From NCBI GenBank assembly GCA_048264125.1, contig JBLXDM010000004.1, positions 62,001 through 126,000 on the forward strand: a stretch of 64,000 nt of DNA. Direction: 5' to 3'. A program made the position numbers and the translations under genes. Below, in pieces: positions 1-8,540 of the stretch. The first letter of the stretch is position 1; every line of letters starts with the position of its first letter. This DNA comes from M1-B18 sp048264125. GTDB taxonomy: Bacteria > Bacillota > Clostridia > Peptostreptococcales > Natronincolaceae. The notes below the pieces were generated by a model. The model was not told the origin of the DNA. It ran no database searches and was given only the letters and a program-made list of their open reading frames with translations.

Positions 1-360
1 GTTTGAATCCTTTTCCTCTGTTATCTCTACGGATTCAACCGTATTCAAGGCGGGTATGATTTCGGAGCCCATCTCGAAGGTAATCATTACCTCCACCTCA
101 CCTGCCCCCTTTATGGTTTCTAATATCCTCTTCAGTCTTTCTTCCTCAACCTGCTCCTCGGACTTCACTTGGTTTTCCTGCATAACCAGCTGCTGACCGG
201 GGGAGCCTCCGTTATCGTTTTTAGCGGTAATATCCCTAAACAGGAAATCACCAGAAACTATTAGGGCCATTATTGCCATTGCAATAATCACCAATATGTT
301 GGCTACATATTTTTTGGACACCAGCTTTTTGATAGCTTCATTAAATTTATCCATCCTCAT
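1..360 (-). CDS. spoIIIAG: SpoIIIAG, stage III sporulation protein AG (3' end outside the window)
   Basis: Only the first 120 codons are present; the gene runs off the left edge. The start has a short basic segment, one hydrophobic helix at about residues 19-42, then a polar extracytoplasmic part with acidic, coiled-coil-like stretches. In the family, SpoIIIAG sits in the mother-cell membrane and forms the large ring of the SpoIIIA-SpoIIQ channel through its ring-building domain. It directly follows spoIIIAF, as in all spoIIIA operons. The start is ambiguous: two in-frame ATGs (360 and 354) follow a GGAGG. The identification rests on gene order and topology. Confidence 0.9.
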   Translation of the reverse strand, partial: MRMDKFNEAIKKLVSKKYVANILVIIAMAIMALIVSGDFLFRDITAKNDNGGSPGQQLVMQENQVKSEEQVEEERLKRILETIKGAGEVEVMITFEMGSEIIPALNTVESVEITEEKDSN

Positions 361-373
361 CGTTCCTCCCCTG

Positions 374-1003
374 CTAATTGTTACTCTTTAGTATCGCTAC
401 AGATATATTGTCTCTTGAGACCTGATAAAAGCTGCTGAAATCATCTATTATAGCCTCGCCTCTACTACCTATCAATATGCTGTCATCTTCGATATTATTA
501 TTACTTTTTGATGTTATTGTAACATTGACATTTATCTCTTGGATTCCTGAACTACTGTCATTCACTGTATCCTCATCCTCCCTTAATACAATGTAAATCC
601 CCTTAATGCTACCGAAGCTCTCCTGGTCAGTCTCTTCTATCTCCAGTTCAATATCGTGAGCTGAAACCCCCAGCTGGGTCTCCAGCCTACCTGACATTTG
701 CTTTTTTAGCTCCTCCTTGTATAGCTCCAGCACCATATCATTATTAGAAAATTGCTGCTGCTGCACTCTGTTTTGCAGAGTCATCTGCTCCATTTGATTT
801 GATGCTGCCATGATACCCTCTCCAAGATCTCCTCCGTTTTCTACGAAGCCCAGTAAGGGCTTTAATATAACAAACATGATTAAAAGCCCAATAATAACAC
901 TAATGTATCTTTTGTGATTTGAATTTGGCAGCAAAATTTCAATAAAGGTAACGAAAATAATAATTGATATTATGGTTACGATCCATTCCCTGAAAAGCTC
1001 CAT
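374..1003 (-). CDS. spoIIIAF: SpoIIIAF, stage III sporulation protein AF
   Basis: A 209-residue protein with two N-terminal membrane helices (about 8-26 and 33-52) and a soluble remainder. The C-terminal part (about 85-205) matches the small ring-building domain known for SpoIIIAF. It is a component of the SpoIIIA complex in the mother-cell membrane around the forespore. The gene lies 8 bases after spoIIIAE and just ahead of spoIIIAG, so it is co-transcribed. In the family the operon is SigE-controlled; I do not see a clear SigE promoter here. Confidence 0.93.
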   Translation of the reverse strand: MELFREWIVTIISIIIFVTFIEILLPNSNHKRYISVIIGLLIMFVILKPLLGFVENGGDLGEGIMAASNQMEQMTLQNRVQQQQFSNNDMVLELYKEELKKQMSGRLETQLGVSAHDIELEIEETDQESFGSIKGIYIVLREDEDTVNDSSSGIQEINVNVTITSKSNNNIEDDSILIGSRGEAIIDDFSSFYQVSRDNISVAILKSNN

Positions 1004-1011
1004 CTCTCCAC

Positions 1012-2184
1012 CTACCTCATCATTACTGTTATATTTCCGGTGCTTACAATTATGGTAATGGTAATAAAGAACATGATTGCCACCGAGGACACCGTAGCAA
1101 ATAGTAGCACAAGAGAGCTGCTCATCTGGTTAAGGCAATCCACCAGCTGGTTTTGGGCTATTGGCTCTATGATGGCTGCACATAGCTTATATATCACTAT
1201 CAGCGAAAGAATTTTTATCATAGGCACAAGGCAAATTAAAAATACACTGAAGAGTCCTATTGCGCCGATGGCATTTTTTAAAAGCAATGAGCTGCCTATT
1301 ACCATATCCATTGCATCCGAGAGGAAGCCCCCAACTATGGGAATAAATTTGTCTACTGCAAACTTAGCAGTTCGTATTGTTACGCCGTCTACGGTTGCAG
1401 CTGCAATTCCCTGAATAGAGATAACCCCTACAAAGGCAGTTAATACAAAGCCCAAAATTACCGTGGCAATCTGCTTCAGCAGCGAGGCCAGCTTTGAAAC
1501 CTGAATTTTTGAGGAAAAGTTGTTAACAATAGCCAGTACAGCTGAAAAAAAGATTAATGGCAGCACTATCGTCTTTAGGATGGTGGCTATAAAGCCTATT
1601 GCCCCCAACAGCATAGGCTGGAAGAAGGCCGAGGTGGTGATTCCCCCCATAGCCAGCAGTATAGCCAGCAGCACCGGCATCAAAGCCTGCATGAAGGTTA
1701 CCATCATATCGATGGTTTCTCTCCCTAGATTAATGGCTATTAAAAAGCTCTTAATGGTCAGAGCAATGATAACCATGTAGCACACACTATAGGCTAATCT
1801 GCCGACGGCATCATTCTCAAAGGCGCTTTGCAAATTGCTCAGGAGGGCATATATGGAGGCCAGTACAATAATTTGACCCATAAGCTTCCAATTTGCTATT
1901 ACCTCCTTAAACAAAAATCTAAGGCTTCCATTTATTAGGTCCTTGAAGGAGATTACACCCTCTCCCTTTAAAACCTTCAAGATTAGCTGCTTCAGCTCAA
2001 TCTTAGGTAGGTATTCGTCTAAATCACGATTAATGGTATTCATAATCTCCTGCAAATCTCCGGTATCCAGCCTTTGAATTTGCTCTGTTATTATGCTATC
2101 TGTGTCCTTTACAGCCTCTTCTGCATAGGAAAAGGATGTAAAAATAATACACATTAGTAAGCTTATAATTAGTCGTTTTTTCAT
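1012..2184 (-). CDS. spoIIIAE: SpoIIIAE, stage III sporulation protein AE
   Basis: A 390-residue polytopic membrane protein. A cleavable signal peptide is likely (residues 1-21, ending in SYA), followed by a soluble segment of about 70 residues and then seven or eight hydrophobic helices. This is the usual layout and length of SpoIIIAE, the multi-pass core of the SpoIIIA feeding channel needed for late forespore gene expression. It sits between spoIIIAD and spoIIIAF with short gaps, in standard order. Nothing is missing or broken. Confidence 0.95.
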   Translation of the reverse strand: MKKRLIISLLMCIIFTSFSYAEEAVKDTDSIITEQIQRLDTGDLQEIMNTINRDLDEYLPKIELKQLILKVLKGEGVISFKDLINGSLRFLFKEVIANWKLMGQIIVLASIYALLSNLQSAFENDAVGRLAYSVCYMVIIALTIKSFLIAINLGRETIDMMVTFMQALMPVLLAILLAMGGITTSAFFQPMLLGAIGFIATILKTIVLPLIFFSAVLAIVNNFSSKIQVSKLASLLKQIATVILGFVLTAFVGVISIQGIAAATVDGVTIRTAKFAVDKFIPIVGGFLSDAMDMVIGSSLLLKNAIGAIGLFSVFLICLVPMIKILSLIVIYKLCAAIIEPIAQNQLVDCLNQMSSSLVLLFATVSSVAIMFFITITIIVSTGNITVMMR

Positions 2185-2195
2185 TTTTTCACATC

Positions 2196-2582
2196 CTATG
2201 GCACCATATTAATTATCAAATCCATTAAGGATACCAATATTGGAACCGCCATTACCATTATCAGCACCTTACCTGCAAATTCTATTTTTGAAGCAATGAC
2301 GCCTTCGCCGGCATCCTTACAAACCTGTGCTCCAAACTCAGCTATGTAGGCTATTCCCACTATTTTTAAGATTGTAGTTAGGTATATGTCATCAATGTTT
2401 ATCTTATTTGCCAGCTGATTTAGTATTTCTATAACGGATTGGAGCTTTGCCACCACAAATATGAATACAACTATACCCGTAACAAGGCTTATATAAATAC
2501 CTAATTCAGGCTTCTGATGCTTTATCAGCACAGATAATATAGTTGCAACTATTGCTATTGCCACTATCTGAAATATTTCCAT
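2196..2582 (-). CDS. spoIIIAD: SpoIIIAD, stage III sporulation protein AD
   Basis: A 128-residue, very hydrophobic protein with four membrane helices, the normal size for SpoIIIAD. It is related in fold to its upstream neighbour SpoIIIAC, and both are small integral parts of the SpoIIIA complex. The gap to spoIIIAC is 12 bases and to spoIIIAE 11 bases, so all are in one transcript. Confidence 0.94.
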   Translation of the reverse strand: MEIFQIVAIAIVATILSVLIKHQKPELGIYISLVTGIVVFIFVVAKLQSVIEILNQLANKINIDDIYLTTILKIVGIAYIAEFGAQVCKDAGEGVIASKIEFAGKVLIMVMAVPILVSLMDLIINMVP

Positions 2583-2594
2583 AGCATCACTTCC

Positions 2595-2798
2595 TTAATA
2601 TAAACGGAACATTGTCTTAACGGTTTCAAATAAATTACTGACAAGATTTATCACCATCATAAGCACCACCACGATACCCACCAAGGTAGTCATCATGGCC
2701 TGCTCTTCTCGACCGGCCCTTATAAGCACTTGATTTAATACAGCTACAATGATTCCTATAGCAGCTATTTTAAAGATTAAATCCACATTCATCAGCAT
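2595..2798 (-). CDS. spoIIIAC: SpoIIIAC, stage III sporulation protein AC
   Basis: A 67-residue protein with two membrane helices joined by a short loop containing the RAGREEQA segment typical of SpoIIIAC. It is a small membrane component of the sporulation channel. Position between spoIIIAB and spoIIIAD and length both fit the family. Confidence 0.94.
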   Translation of the reverse strand: MLMNVDLIFKIAAIGIIVAVLNQVLIRAGREEQAMMTTLVGIVVVLMMVINLVSNLFETVKTMFRLY

Positions 2799-2816
2799 TA
2801 TTGGTTCCCTCCCAGA

Positions 2817-3338
2817 TCAAATTAAAATTATTACGATGGTGATTCCCGCCAACAAGCCTAAATGCTTGTACAAACCTGCATTTTTCTGCTGCTGTGCCAC
2901 CGCCGTTGCATAGTTCCTCTTCACATCCTCCATTGCCAATCTAATGTGCTTAACCTGGTTATCCCTGTCGGAGGTGCCAAGATTATTGCCTAGATTTATC
3001 AATAGCTCCAGGTCATCCCTATGAAGGGCAGTGCTTTTGCCTTTTGCTTCTATCGCTTTCCTCCAGGCCTCAGCAAAGGTGTCCCCCTCCTTTAGCTGAA
3101 GGATATCTGTTACCTCAAGCAAAAGCCCTGCTATTTCAGCCTTGCTTTTTGCTGCTATTCTAGGCAGCAGGAGCGGCAAGGGCGTCCCTCCATAGACGAT
3201 CTCCGTCTCCAGCATCTGCAGGGTGGAAAGGAGATGGTTCAAGAGCTTTACCCTCTCACCATAGGCGCCTGCATATATATTTCCCAGCAAGGTACAGCCG
3301 GTAATTATTAATACTGACAGCATCAGCTTTAAAAGCAT
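2817..3338 (-). CDS. spoIIIAB: SpoIIIAB, stage III sporulation protein AB
   Basis: A 173-residue protein with an N-terminal membrane helix (about 3-22), a helical soluble body and a C-terminal hydrophobic helix (about 157-173). This matches SpoIIIAB, whose soluble part resembles the GspF/PilC-type scaffold of secretion systems. It begins directly after the spoIIIAA stop codon (1-base gap), suggesting translational coupling to the ATPase. Confidence 0.94.
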   Translation of the reverse strand: MLLKLMLSVLIITGCTLLGNIYAGAYGERVKLLNHLLSTLQMLETEIVYGGTPLPLLLPRIAAKSKAEIAGLLLEVTDILQLKEGDTFAEAWRKAIEAKGKSTALHRDDLELLINLGNNLGTSDRDNQVKHIRLAMEDVKRNYATAVAQQQKNAGLYKHLGLLAGITIVIILI

Positions 3339-3339
3339 C

Positions 3340-4377
3340 CTATGTCACCTTCCTGTTCCTTAGCGGAGAGCCTATCAGGTTTACCAGGCTTCTTCCGTCT
3401 ATTATTTTTTCTATAGTTCCCACCTCAGGGCGATTTGACAATATCAAAACTCTTTCAAAGACCTTATCCTTAATCAGCTGTCCTATTACAGGCTTGCAGT
3501 ATAAATCCTCAAGAGAATTTCCATGGACTGTTGTAATGAGCTTAATTCCTGCCATCAAGGCCTCCTCTATGGCATAGCTGTCCTCCCTGCGGCCTATTTC
3601 ATCGGTGGCTATTACCTGTGGTGACATAGCCCGTATCAGCATCATAATGCCATCAGCCTTCGGACAACCATCTAAGATATCGGTTCTAGGACCCAGGTCA
3701 TTCTGTGGTACACCCAAGTAGCAGGCCCCAAGCTCTGACCGTTCATCCACTACTCCCACCTTTACACCTCTAAAATTGTAATCTCCTCTGCCATAGCTGA
3801 GGCTTCGCACTATATCCCTCAGCATCGTGGTCTTCCCGCATTGGGGTGGAGATACGATCAGGGTATTCATAAACTCACCCCTGTTGTCCAAAAGGTACTT
3901 AAAGACCGATGTAGATATGCCTTTTTTTTCCCTAGATATTCTGATATTCAGACCGCTGAAATTCTTTATGGTTCGAATTCCCCCACCATCATAGAGGACT
4001 CTGCCGACAATGCCAATTCTATGGCCCCCCTGTATGGTGATATAGCCCCTCTTCAGCTCCTCCTCAACTGCATATATCGAATAGTTGGATATAAACTGCA
4101 TTGTATTTTCAATATTTTTCCCCGACACTCGATGACTATTGAGCTCCTCTGAATGAACCTCCCCCAGCTTGCTGACAAAATAATCCCTATTATCACCGAA
4201 TATCATTAAAGGTTGATTGATTCTTAGCCGAATTTCCTCCATCGTTAATTTATATCTATCAGGAACCTTCTGAATAATACTCCTTAACTCAGGACATAAA
4301 AATTGCTCCAGCAGCATAAAAGTTCCTATACCACCGCCCTTAACACCATAGTTTTGAATGGTAATTTGATTTTTCAC
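3340..4377 (-). CDS. spoIIIAA: SpoIIIAA, ATPase of the SpoIIIA channel
   Basis: A 345-residue cytoplasmic ATPase of the secretion-ATPase superfamily. The Walker A is SPPQCGKTT at about residues 176-184 and the Walker B region is IATDEIG near 255-261. It is first in the operon and probably powers or assembles the SpoIIIA complex. The start is a GTG at 4377, chosen because AAGGAGGG lies 7 bases upstream. A nearby upstream ATG is out of frame and runs straight into TGA. The N-terminus is about 20 residues longer than expected, so a start at Met21 is possible. Confidence 0.94.
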   Translation of the reverse strand: MKNQITIQNYGVKGGGIGTFMLLEQFLCPELRSIIQKVPDRYKLTMEEIRLRINQPLMIFGDNRDYFVSKLGEVHSEELNSHRVSGKNIENTMQFISNYSIYAVEEELKRGYITIQGGHRIGIVGRVLYDGGGIRTIKNFSGLNIRISREKKGISTSVFKYLLDNRGEFMNTLIVSPPQCGKTTMLRDIVRSLSYGRGDYNFRGVKVGVVDERSELGACYLGVPQNDLGPRTDILDGCPKADGIMMLIRAMSPQVIATDEIGRREDSYAIEEALMAGIKLITTVHGNSLEDLYCKPVIGQLIKDKVFERVLILSNRPEVGTIEKIIDGRSLVNLIGSPLRNRKVT

Positions 4378-4495
4378 AACATGTCCCTCCTTTATATATA
4401 TAGATATTGAGTTCGTCCCTCGATTATTCTTAGTTTACAAATTTTTTTATTGGTTGTTAAAGTCTCAAATAATACACCTCTTTACTGGTGGACCC

Positions 4496-4540
4496 AAAAA
4501 AATAAAACGACGGTCTTTTTTAGTTCAAGACAGTCGTTTT
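4496..4540 (-). terminator. Intrinsic terminator after aroQ
   Basis: Inverted repeat 4504-4517 / 4527-4540 (14 pairs with one mismatch). On the minus strand it is followed by a run rich in T. It lies about 80 bases past the aroQ stop and separates the aro genes from spoIIIAA. Confidence 0.85.
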
Positions 4541-4622
4541 TATTACCAGCAATCAAACAGATATTTTGGGCAAGTAAAAAGGCCCCATTTAGGAATTTAA
4601 ATGTAGACCTCAATTATTGATA

Positions 4623-5060
4623 TTATTTTATGGCTCCAACAGCCGCCCTTAAGCCCAACAAATAGCTGTCAAGCCCGAAACCGCAAATCTGACCCTTTGT
4701 TATAGCTGCAAGTACAGAGTGATGTCTAAATTCCTCTCTTGCATGTATATTGGACATATGAACCTCTATGATAGGAGCTGTAAGAATATCCAGGGCATCC
4801 CTTAGTCCATAGCTATAATGTGTCCAAGCACCTGCATTAATGATAACCGCGTCAATTTCTTCCAAATATGCCTGATGGATACGCTCCACCATTTCACCCT
4901 CATGATTCGTTTGAAAGCTAATAACCTCCACACCTAACTCCTTGCCCAGCACCTTAAGCCTACGATCTATCTCCTCCAGGGTTATTGTCCCATATTGAAG
5001 CGGATCTCTCTTACCAAACATATTATGATTTATACCATGAAGCATCAGAATTTTCTTCAC
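4623..5060 (-). CDS. aroQ: Type II 3-dehydroquinate dehydratase
   Basis: A 145-residue protein of normal length for the dodecameric type II enzyme, which converts 3-dehydroquinate to 3-dehydroshikimate in the shikimate pathway. The QYGT motif carries the catalytic Tyr (near residue 23). The C-terminal signature EVHMSNIHARE-FRHHSV carries the catalytic His. The first motif reads HGINHNMFG where most homologues have NGPNLNLLG, a mild deviation in the substrate-loop region. It lies 17 bases after aroK, consistent with a two-gene aro unit. Confidence 0.93.
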   Translation of the reverse strand: MKKILMLHGINHNMFGKRDPLQYGTITLEEIDRRLKVLGKELGVEVISFQTNHEGEMVERIHQAYLEEIDAVIINAGAWTHYSYGLRDALDILTAPIIEVHMSNIHAREEFRHHSVLAAITKGQICGFGLDSYLLGLRAAVGAIK

Positions 5061-5077
5061 ACATATTCCCCCTCAAC

Positions 5078-5617
5078 CTATTCCCCGTTAACTACCATTG
5101 AATTAAGATTGGTGATAATCTGAATACTGATAGCATCTATTGTATTTTCATCGGTATCCACCACTATATCCGCTGCAGAATTGTAGTATACATCTCTTTG
5201 CTGCATAAGCGCCCTCAGGCTCTCTAGGTTAAAACGTCCCTTTAAAAGCGGTCTTGTTTCATCCTCATATAAGCGTACTAAAATGGTCTCAGGCTTTGCC
5301 TTTAAAAGCACCAGCTTACCATTTTTTCTTAAATTCTCTACATTTCTTTTGTTTAATACTACACCTCCCCCACAGAGGATAATAGCTCTGCTCATTCCGC
5401 TGGCTTCTTCAATTACCTGACTCTCTATTTTGCGAAAATAGGCCTCACCATGTCTTTCAAATATTTCACTGATGCTTATACCCATTTTTTCCTCAATCAT
5501 GGTGTCAGTATCAAAATAATCCATTTTTAATTTTCTCGCCAGCTCTCTACCAACTGTAGATTTACCCGTACCCATAAATCCAATCAAAACTATATTAAAT
5601 AAAATGCTCTCACTCAA
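5078..5617 (-). CDS. aroK: Shikimate kinase
   Basis: A 179-residue P-loop kinase that phosphorylates shikimate at the 3-OH. The Walker A is GFMGTGKST at about residues 13-21. The shikimate-binding DTD motif (36-38), the FRKIE segment (61-65) and the CGGGVV loop (82-87) are all present. The RPLLKG lid motif is near 121-126. Its partner aroQ follows immediately. The chain is complete and of usual length. Confidence 0.95.
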   Translation of the reverse strand: MSESILFNIVLIGFMGTGKSTVGRELARKLKMDYFDTDTMIEEKMGISISEIFERHGEAYFRKIESQVIEEASGMSRAIILCGGGVVLNKRNVENLRKNGKLVLLKAKPETILVRLYEDETRPLLKGRFNLESLRALMQQRDVYYNSAADIVVDTDENTIDAISIQIITNLNSMVVNGE

Positions 5618-5670
5618 TGCCGTATACCTCCCCCAAAATCAGTAGTACTTCTCAAAACCATACCATTAGT

Positions 5671-5696
5671 AAAAGAGCGCCTCTATTGAGACGCTC
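5671..5696 (-). terminator. Intrinsic terminator after the CD1247-like gene
   Basis: Stem 5675-5683 / 5688-5696 (GAGCGTCTC, loop of 4, GAGGCGCTC in the RNA) followed by TTTT. It begins 7 bases after the stop of the gene at 5703-6173 and isolates the aro genes from efp transcription. Confidence 0.85.
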
Positions 5697-5702
5697 CTAA
5701 AA

Positions 5703-6173
5703 TTAATCCTCTTGGTCAGTTTCCTCATGATGATGGTGATGTCCACCACCGCAGCAGCCATTATGAACATGATCATTTTCCACGATCACAATTGTCTTGT
5801 GGCATTTCGGACAAACAATTTCATTGTCCTCTTCCGCAAGCAATTCCTCATCAACGTAAATCTCCTCATCACAGTAAGGACAGTTTACCTCTGCAAATTC
5901 AATTTCATCGTCATCATATTCCTCATCGTCTTCATCGTCAAAGTCTTCGTCTTCAAATACTTCCTCTTCAACATCCATAAGGTCTTCATCTAAAGCCTCA
6001 ACATACTCAGCCATTTCTTCTTGGTGCTCATCAAGCTCTACAATTGCCTCAGCAAACTCCTCAAGTGTCTCAATAATCCCTAAGAGCAATTTGCCCTCCT
6101 TAGATCCCTCTTTAATGTTTAATCCTTCAGCTAAGCCCTTTAAGTAAGCAACTCTTTCAAATAAGTATTCCAT
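5703..6173 (-). CDS. CD1247-type N-terminal domain protein with acidic linker, zinc ribbon and His tail
   Basis: A 156-residue protein. Residues 1-60 form the helical domain (starting MEYLFERVAYLKG) seen in the clostridial CD1247 family. Residues about 66-95 are almost only Asp, Glu and Tyr. A four-cysteine zinc ribbon (CPYC ... CPKC, about 99-125) follows, and the tail is rich in Gly, Cys and His (HNGCCGGG then a His run). The function is unknown; the ribbon and tail point to metal binding. It is preceded by GGAGGTAGG and lies 56 bases downstream of efp, the usual neighbourhood in clostridia. Confidence 0.8.
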   Translation of the reverse strand: MEYLFERVAYLKGLAEGLNIKEGSKEGKLLLGIIETLEEFAEAIVELDEHQEEMAEYVEALDEDLMDVEEEVFEDEDFDDEDDEEYDDDEIEFAEVNCPYCDEEIYVDEELLAEEDNEIVCPKCHKTIVIVENDHVHNGCCGGGHHHHHEETDQED

Positions 6174-6229
6174 TCTTACCTACCTCCTTTTATCCTTCTG
6201 GTTTATATTATAACTAAAGCACTGAAACT

Positions 6230-6787
6230 TTATGCTCTAGACATGTATTCTCCTGAACGTGTATCGACACGAATTATTTCGCCTTCGTTTACAAATAAAG
6301 GAACATAAACAACAGCTCCAGTCTCTAGAGTTGCAGCCTTTGTAACATTATTGGCGGTATCTCCCTTTACTCCTGGCTCTGTTTCAACAACCTTTAATTC
6401 AACAAAGTTTGGTGGTTCAACAGAAAAGGCTTTGTTTTGATAAAATTTAATAACGGCACTATCGTTTTCCTTTAGGAATTTAATTGCATCCTCTACCTCA
6501 TCATACTTTAAAGGAAATTGCTCGAAGCTTTCGTTATCCATAAAGTAGTAGAACTCACCATCATTGTATAGATATTGCATTTCCTTAGTCTCTATGTGAG
6601 CCCTTGGAAATTTATCATTTGGGTTGAAGGTCTCCTCACGAATTATACCATTTTTAAGGTTTTTGTACTTTGTTCTTACGAAGGCCGCACCCTTACCAGG
6701 CTTAACATGCTGGAAGTCCATAACAATGAATGGTTCGCCATTCATTTCAAAGGTATTGCCTTTTCTAAAATCACCTGCAGAAATCAT
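6230..6787 (-). CDS. efp: Translation elongation factor P
   Basis: A 185-residue protein of exact family length. EF-P binds between the P and E sites and rescues ribosomes stalled on polyproline. The loop HVKPGKGAAF near residue 32 carries the Lys that is modified in many species. The C-terminal OB-fold signature (DTRSGEYMSR) is present. The M24 peptidase gene lies 32 bases upstream, the same pair found in many Firmicutes. Confidence 0.97.
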   Translation of the reverse strand: MISAGDFRKGNTFEMNGEPFIVMDFQHVKPGKGAAFVRTKYKNLKNGIIREETFNPNDKFPRAHIETKEMQYLYNDGEFYYFMDNESFEQFPLKYDEVEDAIKFLKENDSAVIKFYQNKAFSVEPPNFVELKVVETEPGVKGDTANNVTKAATLETGAVVYVPLFVNEGEIIRVDTRSGEYMSRA

Positions 6788-6819
6788 ATTATCCCTCCAA
6801 AATTATCTCGTTTAATTTA

Positions 6820-7884
6820 TCATTTAAGTTCTATTAACTCTTTTGTAGATTTTGATAGAACTCTATAACCTGTGTCTGTTACTACAACTAAATCTTCAAT
6901 TCGAACACCGCCAAAGCCCGGTAAATATATTCCTGGTTCTATTGTGATAACATGACCGGGAACCATTTCAACGTCACCGATGGCATTAACATGTGGCAGC
7001 TCGTGGATCTCCAAGCCAACCCCGTGACCAAGACCATGTCCGAAGTACTCCCCATAGCCCTTGTCCTTTATAATATCCCTTGCAATGGTATCCAGCTGAA
7101 TTCCTGTAAGCCCTGGCTTAACTGCTGCCAAAGCCTTTTCTTGAGCCTCCAGCACCGCATAGTAGATTTCCTTTTGCTTTTCAGTTGCTTCACCCACCAC
7201 AAGGCTTCTGGTCATATCAGAGCAATAGCCCTTATAAACACAACCGAAGTCCAAGGTTAGCATGTCACCCTCATTTATGAGCTTATCAGTGGCTCGGCCA
7301 TGGGGTAGACAGGATCTTTCACCTGAAGCAACGATTGGATCAAAGCTGTTTTTGCTGGCGCCCTTTTTCTTCATAAAAAACTCCAGCTCAAGGGCAATTT
7401 CATCTTCACTTATTCCTGGCTTTATAACTGTTAGTATATGACTAAAGGCATCATCAGCGATGCTTGCAGCCATGGCAATCATTTCTAGCTCCTCAGGTGT
7501 CTTAACCGCTCTAAGCTTTGTTATGGCAGCATCCAAGGCTACAAACTCCATATTCTCCAGCTTTTCAGTGAATTCCTTGTATTGTCCGAAGGTAACAAAG
7601 TCCTCTTCAATGCCAAGCCTTTTTATAGGAAAATCCTTTAATATATCGTTTATTGTCTTAAGCTTACTGTTTTCAATAATTGTAAAACCGGGGCACTCAA
7701 TTTTTGCCTGTCCTACATATCTGAAATCAGTGACAAATATTGCTTGGTCCCTAGTGATTAGAGCATAGCCCGTAGATCCAGTAAAGCCCGATATGTATTT
7801 TCTGTTTTCTGGCTTGTAGGCAATAATTGCATCCAGACCCTTTTCCTCAATGATACCTCTTAGCTTCTCAATTCTGGTATTCAT
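6820..7884 (-). CDS. M24-family aminopeptidase P (Xaa-Pro peptidase)
   Basis: A creatinase-fold dipeptidase or aminopeptidase that removes residues ahead of proline. It has an N-terminal creatinase-like domain (about 1-125) and a pita-bread catalytic domain. The metal ligands are visible: DFG and DMTRS aspartates, the His of HGLGHGVGLEIHE, and the Glu residues of IEPG and RIED. I chose the ATG at 7884 because AGGGGG lies 6 bases upstream; a longer reading to 7902 has no better site. It precedes efp, and the link to proline-rich peptides is a recurring pairing. Confidence 0.93.
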   Translation of the reverse strand: MNTRIEKLRGIIEEKGLDAIIAYKPENRKYISGFTGSTGYALITRDQAIFVTDFRYVGQAKIECPGFTIIENSKLKTINDILKDFPIKRLGIEEDFVTFGQYKEFTEKLENMEFVALDAAITKLRAVKTPEELEMIAMAASIADDAFSHILTVIKPGISEDEIALELEFFMKKKGASKNSFDPIVASGERSCLPHGRATDKLINEGDMLTLDFGCVYKGYCSDMTRSLVVGEATEKQKEIYYAVLEAQEKALAAVKPGLTGIQLDTIARDIIKDKGYGEYFGHGLGHGVGLEIHELPHVNAIGDVEMVPGHVITIEPGIYLPGFGGVRIEDLVVVTDTGYRVLSKSTKELIELK

Positions 7885-8126
7885 ACATATCCCCCTGTAC
7901 ACATTTATTTAGCCTCCAGCATTGCTTGAACCTTAACCAAAAATAGTCCCAATAGCCTTTAGTAATATTATCTCCAAAATACAGGATTTTTTGCAACAGG
8001 ATTAATAGTTTTATTCAACCATTACATTATAAGATATTTTCCACTATTGTTAAACAATACCTTTAAAAAATCCTATTACATCATACCATAAAAAACGATA
8101 TTTGAATAGTTATAATATTAGCTGAA

Positions 8127-8393
8127 TCATTGGTGTCTTGGTGAAGCCTTTACCTTTTCGATCGCTACCGTAATAGCTCTTACGGCATCTGCTTCAAACT
8201 GGATAGACAGCTCGTTAACCTTTGTATAAACCTCACCCACAGGAGTAGCTACATACTTGGGCTTTAGGCTGTTTAAGGCCAATGCCTTAATATCACTTAT
8301 ACATCGCTCACAATCACATATTTCTGGCAAACCCTTCAGCACCTGAGGCAAAAGGTGGTCAACAACGTCCTCCATATAGTTTTTAACCTTCAT
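8127..8393 (-). CDS. comFB: ComFB-family protein
   Basis: An 88-residue protein matching the late-competence ComFB family. It has a helical N-terminus (NYMEDVV), the CDCERC cysteine cluster near residues 27-32, and the ALNSLKPKYV segment. ComFB-domain proteins have been reported as cyclic dinucleotide receptors that act on type IV pili and competence in cyanobacteria; a similar role here is inference. It lies just downstream of the pilus operon on the same strand. The start is the ATG at 8393, 8 bases after GAAGGAG, rather than the GTG at 8402. Confidence 0.85.
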   Translation of the reverse strand: MKVKNYMEDVVDHLLPQVLKGLPEICDCERCISDIKALALNSLKPKYVATPVGEVYTKVNELSIQFEADAVRAITVAIEKVKASPRHQ

Positions 8394-8540
8394 CAATAAC
8401 ACTCCTTCAGTAGATATTTAGGCCTTCTAAATATAAATTTCAACAATTCCTGATTAAATCCTTCTTTATTTAAAAATAATGACCCTATTATTATAATACC
8501 CGAAGATCTACTGCCGACACAATGAAGCAAAAGCCACATC

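Noticed and set aside
5712..5993. Open plus-strand frames opposite the CD1247-like gene and many other genes
   Set aside because: They lie fully inside strongly supported minus-strand genes, have low-complexity products and lack ribosome-binding sites; they are shadows.
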